The position numbers and the translations under genes are program-made. This document shows positions 41,588 through 46,216 of a stretch of DNA of 46,216 nt, piece after piece (within the stretch, counting starts at the first letter, position 1; every line of letters begins with the position of its first letter). Under the pieces are notes generated by a model, which did not search any database, was not told the DNA's origin, and worked only from the letters and a program-made list of their open reading frames with translations. The DNA comes from JBOGVA01 sp050692195 (GTDB lineage: Bacteria > Actinomycetota > UBA4738), in contig JBOGVA010000016.1 in NCBI GenBank assembly GCA_050692195.1, forward strand, positions 1 through 46,216, in the 5' to 3' direction.

Positions 41588-42385
41588 CTAGCGGTTGCCC
41601 AGAGCCCTGGAGACCGTCTCCAACAGGCCCTTGGCGTCGCCGTTCCCGAGCGTGTAGCAGCGCTTCGTCTCGATGAACGTGCGCAATCCCTCCAGCGCCG
41701 AGCCCCCGAGCTTCTCCAGGTTCATGACGTAGCTGGCGAGCCGGTGGAGGGCCTGACCCCGGGAAACGGGCTGGAGGGCCATCTCACTTCCGCCGAAGGT
41801 CAACACCATGTCGGGATCCAGGGGCTCGTCCATGAATCGCCGGTCGGGCCGATGACCGTTCGCCGAGGCCAGCTCCCCGGCCCGCGTGACGGCGTCCTCG
41901 GGGATCTCGAGAAGGGGCCGGATCGGCACGAGCCGACCGGAGTCCGCGTCCAGAGCCACGTGGGTGCTGCCGGGCAGCTGCACCCCGGACCGATCCACCC
42001 TCCGCCCCAGCTTTCCGATGTAGGACACCAGGTTCGAAGGGGTGATCGCGGTGGTTCCGTTGGAGGACATCAGCGCGGCATCGAGGTAGATGGCGTCTTC
42101 CCGCTCGGCGAAGGTCAGAGACTCGAGCTCCTGGATGAGTCCCCTGGCCAGCGTGGGGAGATGCAGCGTGCGGACGATCGGCGAGGTCCCCCGGTACAGG
42201 ATGTGGAAGCCCTTTCCCAGCTGACCCTTCTCCTCACCGCCGGCGACTACCACCGAGTAGTACACGGGGGCCTTCTTCCGCTTCCGGTACTTGCCGAGAG
42301 CGTGATCCAGCCACCCGCAGAACTCGCTGGAAGTGGTGCGCACGGCGAAATCCGTCTCGCCGACGCGGTAGTACCTTTCCACCAC
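41588..42385 (-). CDS. HPr kinase-like protein without P-loop (probable pseudokinase)
   Basis: 265 residues; GTG 42385 or the adjacent GTG 42382 is the start, without a good ribosome site. IYLDAALMSSNGTTAITPSNLVSYIGKLGRRV followed by HVALDADSGRLVPIRPLLEI aligns by eye with the HprK-like proteins at 1001 and 37669 over the P-loop region, but the Gly-x4-Gly-Lys-Ser/Thr is replaced by AITPSNLVS (about 113-121) and the DE pair is lost. A ligand-binding or scaffold role fits better than catalysis. It lies after two PqqD genes and before a promoter. The family assignment rests on pattern, so medium confidence. Confidence 0.62.
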   Translation of the reverse strand: MVERYYRVGETDFAVRTTSSEFCGWLDHALGKYRKRKKAPVYYSVVVAGGEEKGQLGKGFHILYRGTSPIVRTLHLPTLARGLIQELESLTFAEREDAIYLDAALMSSNGTTAITPSNLVSYIGKLGRRVDRSGVQLPGSTHVALDADSGRLVPIRPLLEIPEDAVTRAGELASANGHRPDRRFMDEPLDPDMVLTFGGSEMALQPVSRGQALHRLASYVMNLEKLGGSALEGLRTFIETKRCYTLGNGDAKGLLETVSRALGNR

Positions 42386-42464
42386 CCACCCGAGGTGGTC
42401 GAGTTTGTCCCCTCAGCCGCCGCCGACTGGATGGTCGTGCTGCTCGTGACCCTCCTCGGTCTCG

Positions 42465-42749
42465 TCAGCCAACCCTCGCTCCTCTCTCGACCAGCAGTCC
42501 CGCCTTCCTGAACTCCCGGAGAAGCGGGCGGATCTCCCGCTCCACCTGGTCCTCGGGGGCGCCGAAGGCCCCGGCGATCTCGATAGCCATCTCCCGGACG
42601 GTCGAGCGGCCGTCGCACAGCGAGAAGACCACACTGGCCGTGGGATTGAGGTGGTGGATGTCGTCCGCGCGTTCGTCGTAGATCACGATCTCGCCGTCCA
42701 GCTCGACGACCGTCAGGTCGTCGCGGATCCTGGGCTTGAGGGCGGGCAT
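42465..42749 (-). CDS. PqqD-family protein (RiPP recognition element) 2
   Basis: 94 residues from ATG 42749, 4 nt after the preceding PqqD gene. Pattern RDDLTVVELDGEIVIYDERADDIHHLNPTASVVF, then SLCDGRSTVREMAIEI and VEREIRPLLREFRKAGLL, the beta-hairpin plus winged-helix form of PqqD. It probably binds leaders of the Tat/Cys-rich proteins. The adjacent PqqD copy shares the NxTAxxxxxLCDG block, so they are paralogues. Confidence 0.87.
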   Translation of the reverse strand: MPALKPRIRDDLTVVELDGEIVIYDERADDIHHLNPTASVVFSLCDGRSTVREMAIEIAGAFGAPEDQVEREIRPLLREFRKAGLLVERGARVG

Positions 42750-42753
42750 CGGG

Positions 42754-43038
42754 TCAGAACCTCCAGGTGAGCAGCCCGGCGGCCCCGAACTCGGTGAGGA
42801 TCCTGTCGACGTCCTCGATGACGATGTCCCGGTGCATGCCACAGAGCTCGACGATGGCCGAGACCATCTCCTCGACGGTGGTCTCACCGTCGCACAGGTC
42901 CCAGATGGCCTTGGCGGTCTCGTTCAGAAGGTGAACGGATCCCGAACTGGGGTCGTAGATGGCGTTCTCCCCCTTGGTCGGGCGGACCCACACTTCGGGG
43001 CTGCGGAGTGGCCGCTTCGACAGGACGGATGTGTTCAT
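42754..43038 (-). CDS. PqqD-family protein (RiPP recognition element) 3
   Basis: 94 residues; ATG 43038 overlaps the response-regulator stop (ATGA). Pattern VWVRPTKGENAIYDPSSGSVHLLNETAKAIWDLCDGETTVEEMVSAIVEL and VDRILTEFGAAGLL. It is translationally coupled to a LuxR response regulator, so its level should follow that regulator. It forms a pair with the PqqD protein at 42465. Confidence 0.87.
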   Translation of the reverse strand: MNTSVLSKRPLRSPEVWVRPTKGENAIYDPSSGSVHLLNETAKAIWDLCDGETTVEEMVSAIVELCGMHRDIVIEDVDRILTEFGAAGLLTWRF

Positions 43039-43718
43039 GGGTTCACTCCAACGAGCTCTTCGAGGATCCCGTTCTGCACCACGAAGGCCGCCGCTTCCAG
43101 CCTCGAGTGAACTCCCAGCTTGCTGAGGACGTTCTGGATGTGGGTCCTGGCGGTCTGGGGGCTGATCACCAGGGCCTGAGCGATGACATCGTTGTCCGCC
43201 CCCTCGGCCAGCATGGCCAGCACTTCCCGCTCCCGCCTGGTGAGCCGGGCGGTCTTTCGCAGGGCGCCATCCTGCTCCCTGCGACGCTGGATGAGCCGGG
43301 CCAGGAGGGGCCCAAGCATCCGCCGGGGGACCAGCGTGTCCCCCCCGTGCACCGCTCTGGCCGCATCGATCAGGTCCGCTAAGGGGCTCTCCCTGGTCAG
43401 GTACCCACTCGCCCCGGCTTCGACCGCGTCCACCAGGGAGCGCTCGTCCTCCTCGTCGGCCAGGACCAGGATCCGGCATTCCGGAACCTGCTCGCCGATC
43501 AGGTACGAGGCCCGTATCCCGTCGCAGTTGGGAAGGTTCAGATCGATGAGGGCGACGTTCGGCCGGGTCCGTTCCGCTTCGGCCAGCGCCTCCAGGCCAT
43601 CACCGGCCTCGGCCACCACTTCCAGGCCCGGTTCGTTTTCCAGCACGACCCGGACAGCCTCCCGAAACAGGGACTGAGCGTCGGCGAGAAGGATCTTGAT
43701 GGTCCCGTCCTCTGACAC
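43035..43718 (-). CDS. NarL/LuxR-family response regulator 1
   Basis: 227 residues from GTG 43718, GGAGG five bases upstream. Receiver domain IKILLADAQSLFREAVRVVL with phospho-acceptor Asp59 in ALIDLNLP, then LuxR helix-turn-helix LTRREREVLAMLAEGADNDVIAQALVISPQTARTHIQNVLSKLGVHSRLEAAAF. Its HTH end closely resembles that of the regulator at 43883, so the two may bind related sites. The histidine kinase at 44591 is the natural partner. Overlaps the PqqD gene it probably controls. Confidence 0.92.
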   Translation of the reverse strand: MSEDGTIKILLADAQSLFREAVRVVLENEPGLEVVAEAGDGLEALAEAERTRPNVALIDLNLPNCDGIRASYLIGEQVPECRILVLADEEDERSLVDAVEAGASGYLTRESPLADLIDAARAVHGGDTLVPRRMLGPLLARLIQRRREQDGALRKTARLTRREREVLAMLAEGADNDVIAQALVISPQTARTHIQNVLSKLGVHSRLEAAAFVVQNGILEELVGVNP

Positions 43719-43882
43719 GCTCTCCTCCAGCGATGAGCGAGGACCAACGGTAGGCAAGGGAGGCACGCCTGGCACCCGTCCGACGGCGTATTCCGCCTAC
43801 GGCGAACGGAGGACTAGCGTCGCCGGACGGCATATCGGTCGGACTTCAGCGACGGTCGGCCAGACCGGAACCCGGCATCGAC

Positions 43883-44590
43883 TCAGTAGGAAGGCCGGTC
43901 CCGGCCCTGGGCCACCAACCCATGCTTGACCGCGAACGCGGCGGCTTCCAGCCGGGAGTGGACCTGGAGCTTGGTGAGGATGTTCTGGATGTGCGTACGT
44001 ACCGTGTTCGGACTGATCGACATCCGCTTGGCGATGTGCTCGCTGCGGGCTCCCTCCACGAGCATCCCCAAGACGTCCCGCTCCCGGCCGGTCAGCTGTT
44101 CGGCGAGGAGGCCCGCGTCGCGCTCCTCGGACGAACGCGCGCCCACCGCCCTCGCCGCGAGCCGGTGTGGAACGACCACGTGTCCGCTCATGGCGGCCTC
44201 GATCGATTCGACGAAGCGAGCGATGGGGGTGTCCTTGGTGATGAAACCGTGGAATCCCGCCTTCATGACCTCCCGAAGGAGCTGGGGGTCAGAGAGCGCC
44301 GTCACCGCGAGAACGATCGTCTCCGGGCAGGCCTCCAGGATCTTTCGGCCCAGCTCCACGCCGTTCTCGTCTGGCAAGCCCAGGTCGATCAGGGCCAGGT
44401 CAGGCTTGGCCGCCTTTGCAGCGGTCAGACCCTCTTTGGCGGAGGTGACGACGGGCAGGACCTCCATCCGAAGGCCGTCCGAGGTCAGGGCCGAGCGGAT
44501 GGCTTCTGCGAAGAGCTTGTGGTCGTCGACGATGAGCACGAGCATGTCGCGTTCCCCCATCCGCGCGGGCAGGGTTTCCGTGGAGCTCAT
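43883..44590 (-). CDS. NarL/LuxR-family response regulator 2
   Basis: 235 residues; ATG 44590 directly follows the histidine kinase TAA; ATG 44548 near MLVLIVDDH is an alternative. Receiver domain LVLIVDDHKLFAEAIRSAL with Asp69 in ALIDLGLP, and LuxR HTH LTGRERDVLGMLVEGARSEHIAKRMSISPNTVRTHIQNILTKLQVHSRLEAAAF. It is the direct cotranscribed partner of the kinase. The 164 nt after it carry no gene and may hold the promoter of response regulator 1. Confidence 0.92.
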   Translation of the reverse strand: MSSTETLPARMGERDMLVLIVDDHKLFAEAIRSALTSDGLRMEVLPVVTSAKEGLTAAKAAKPDLALIDLGLPDENGVELGRKILEACPETIVLAVTALSDPQLLREVMKAGFHGFITKDTPIARFVESIEAAMSGHVVVPHRLAARAVGARSSEERDAGLLAEQLTGRERDVLGMLVEGARSEHIAKRMSISPNTVRTHIQNILTKLQVHSRLEAAAFAVKHGLVAQGRDRPSY

Positions 44591-46216
44591 TTACCTGTTC
44601 GCGAGCTCCGGGGAGAATCCCTGCTGAACGACTCCGGGGGGCGGGTGGTGCCCGTTGCCCCCCACGGGGAGCTGGATCTTGAACGTCGTACCATGCCCGT
44701 TGGCGGACTCTGCCCAGATCATCCCGCCGTGCGCCTCCACCACCCGCCGGGCGATGAACAGGCCCAGCCCATGGCCTTCCCGGCGGCCGCGCCCCGATCG
44801 GCCCCGGGCCAACGGCTCGAAGATGGCTTCCCGGTCTCCGGCGGGGATCCCCGGGCCGTGGTCCTTCACGCTGACCAGGGCGATGTCGCCCGTGCCGGCG
44901 ACCACCACGGTCACCCTGGAATCTGCAGGCGCGTAGGCGAGAGCGTTCCGGATCACGTTCCCGATGGCACTTCGAAGCTGCTCGGGATCGGCCCGGACCA
45001 GCACCGGGGCAACCGCCACCAGGTCGAGCCGATCCTCCCCCGATCCCAGACAGCAGGTCTCGATGGTCTGCCTGACCACCCCCACCAGGTCCACCGGACT
45101 CATCTGAAGCGGCCCGGCCCCCACCGCCCACCGAAGAAGGGCGTCGACAAGTCCGGCGAGTTCCCCGAGCTCCTGCCCGGACCTGGACAGCAGGTCCTCG
45201 CCGGCCATGGGACCGTTGGACTGAAGGAGGTGGTCGATGGCGGCCTTGGCCGCGAGGAGCGGCCCCCGTACCTCGTGCGCCGTCCAGGCGATCCCCAGGT
45301 CGATCTGCTCGTTTCGCCGCTCCGCGCGGGCCACGGTGGAGAGATGCTGGAGAACCTCCTGGAACAGGGAGCCGACCACCCCGAGAGACGCGGTCGCCGA
45401 GCCGCCGTTGCCTCCTGCCAGGATCACCGCGTCCCCCCCGTCGATGACCGCCACGTCGGCGACTTCCATGGCCTGGCTGAACCGCTCCGCGACCCGGGCC
45501 CGTTCGGAAGGTCCGCTGGTCTCCCACCCGCGCAGGCTCGGAAGCCTCTTTCGAAGCTCCTCCCGTTTGCGCGTCCCGGTCCCCCGCACCGCGAGGAATC
45601 GCAGCTCGGGATGCTCTCCGTCTCGAACCCATCCGGCCACCGGGCTCTTCAGCACTCGGAAGGAGAGCCTCATCGCCGCTCGGGTCGCCGCCTCGAACGT
45701 CTCGGCCCGCACCAGCTTCCGAACGAGATCCGTGGCCGAGGTCAGTGACTCCACCTGTCGCTGCAGGCCCTCCCGGTGGCGGAGGTTGTGGACCGCGGTG
45801 GCGAGCTGGTTGGCCACGGCATTGAGGGTCCGCTGCCGCTCTGCGATCAACCGACGAGGCCCCACGACCTCGAGGACGCCAACAGATCGCCCCCGGCAGA
45901 CCAGGGGAAGGACCATCAGGAGGGATCCCGGGTCACGGTTGATCAGCTTCGGCCACTGCGACTGGAAGACCTGGCGTCGCCGCGTCGACCGATGCCGGCC
46001 CTCACGAGCCAGAGGGCCGGTCTCCGCCACGGTCCTCAGCCGGCCCGAGTCGTCGGCCAGGCTGATCCGTACCGACGCCCCCTCCCCGACGGCCGCGTGG
46101 ATCCAACGAACCGCAGAGGAGCTCGCGTCGGAGAAGTCCTCAGACGAACCGAACTCGAGACACAATCCCTGGAGGACCTCGATCTGAGCGTCCAGGACTA
46201 CAGGTGGGGCCGCCTC
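44591..46216 (-). CDS. Cytoplasmic GAF-containing sensor histidine kinase, 5' end outside window
   Basis: At least 541 residues: the frame is open to the window edge, so the true start is probably upstream. The first recognisable start is TTG 46165. A GAF-type domain (ASVRISLADD ... MVLPLVCRGRSVGVLEV) is followed by a helix (RQRTLNAVANQLATAVHNL), a second sensor-like segment, HisKA with WTAHEVRGPLLAAKAAIDHLL (phospho-His), then an ATPase: NVIRNALAYAP, DHGPGIP, GHGLGLFIARRV, and GTTFKIQLPV. No membrane helix is seen. It probably phosphorylates the adjacent response regulators. Confidence 0.92.
   Translation of the reverse strand, partial: EAAPPVVLDAQIEVLQGLCLEFGSSEDFSDASSSAVRWIHAAVGEGASVRISLADDSGRLRTVAETGPLAREGRHRSTRRRQVFQSQWPKLINRDPGSLLMVLPLVCRGRSVGVLEVVGPRRLIAERQRTLNAVANQLATAVHNLRHREGLQRQVESLTSATDLVRKLVRAETFEAATRAAMRLSFRVLKSPVAGWVRDGEHPELRFLAVRGTGTRKREELRKRLPSLRGWETSGPSERARVAERFSQAMEVADVAVIDGGDAVILAGGNGGSATASLGVVGSLFQEVLQHLSTVARAERRNEQIDLGIAWTAHEVRGPLLAAKAAIDHLLQSNGPMAGEDLLSRSGQELGELAGLVDALLRWAVGAGPLQMSPVDLVGVVRQTIETCCLGSGEDRLDLVAVAPVLVRADPEQLRSAIGNVIRNALAYAPADSRVTVVVAGTGDIALVSVKDHGPGIPAGDREAIFEPLARGRSGRGRREGHGLGLFIARRVVEAHGGMIWAESANGHGTTFKIQLPVGGNGHHPPPGVVQQGFSPELANR

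Noticed and set aside
1..43038. Lasso peptide cluster
   Set aside because: HprK-like and PqqD parts fit, but no asparagine-synthetase-like cyclase or transglutaminase-like protease is present, and the small proteins carry Tat leaders with many Cys.
43922..45748. Long plus-strand open frame (608 codons) opposite the histidine kinase
   Set aside because: Antisense shadow in GC-rich DNA; its translation is low-complexity Arg/Pro/Gly/His-rich and the minus strand holds clear kinase and regulator domains.
1..46216. CRISPR arrays, tRNA or rRNA genes, insertion sequences
   Set aside because: No regularly spaced repeats, cloverleaf, rRNA blocks, transposase or terminal inverted repeats were recognised.

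Overview
The window is a GC-rich (mostly about 65-73% by eye), tightly packed piece of a bacterial chromosome. Twin-arginine leaders, GTG/TTG starts, GC hairpins without U-tracts, LuxR-type regulators and the absence of any outer-membrane polysaccharide exporter (Wza type) suggest a high-GC monoderm, most likely Actinomycetota. This is inference; there is no rRNA or marker gene. No tRNA, rRNA, CRISPR array or transposase was seen. No gap exceeds 300 bases; the largest are 39811-40053, 36862-37095 and 39183-39396.

Layout: (1) 1-2370, minus strand: two Tat-leader Cys-rich small proteins around an HPr-kinase-like P-loop protein and a small lipoyl-like domain protein, each unit closed by a strong hairpin. 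(2) 2428-33952, almost all minus strand and joined by ATGA/GTGA/TTGA-type overlaps: a surface polysaccharide locus. It has a CapD-like epimerase/dehydratase, a LuxR pseudo-receiver regulator, a Wzz/BY-kinase, a sigma-region-4-like protein, a nucleotide-sugar dehydrogenase, a PqqD/nucleotidyltransferase/ABC transporter module, many glycosyltransferases, acetyl-, methyl-, sulfo-, formyl- and phosphotransferase-like modifiers, a Wzy-like polymerase/ligase, a deacetylase, a WecA-like initiator, an epimerase and a DegT aminotransferase. One plus-strand gene for a Tat-exported G8/beta-helix protein interrupts it. About 14.3-21.1 kb is visibly GC-poorer (roughly 53-60% in sampled lines) and looks like an inserted modification cassette. 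(3) 34135-36861: a secreted multidomain subtilase. (4) 37096-41456: four more Tat-leader Cys-containing proteins (two are recent tandem copies, plus the tail of a third), a second HPr-kinase-like protein and a PqqD-thioredoxin fusion. (5) 41588-46216: an HPr-kinase-like protein without a P-loop, two PqqD proteins, two LuxR response regulators and a histidine kinase running off the window.

The most interesting signal is the repeated association of six Tat-exported Cys-rich proteins (10-16 Cys in the mature part, leaders far better conserved than the cores) with HPr-kinase relatives, stand-alone and fused PqqD domains (RiPP recognition elements), a lipoyl-like protein and a nucleotidyltransferase. 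No lasso-peptide, radical-SAM or cyclodehydratase enzyme is present. HPr-kinase/PqqD/nucleotidyltransferase sets are known in outline (the HPr-rel-A type of system), but pairing with Tat-exported Cys-rich proteins and a PqqD-fused thioredoxin could be an undescribed peptide or protein maturation system tied to the cell envelope and its polysaccharide.
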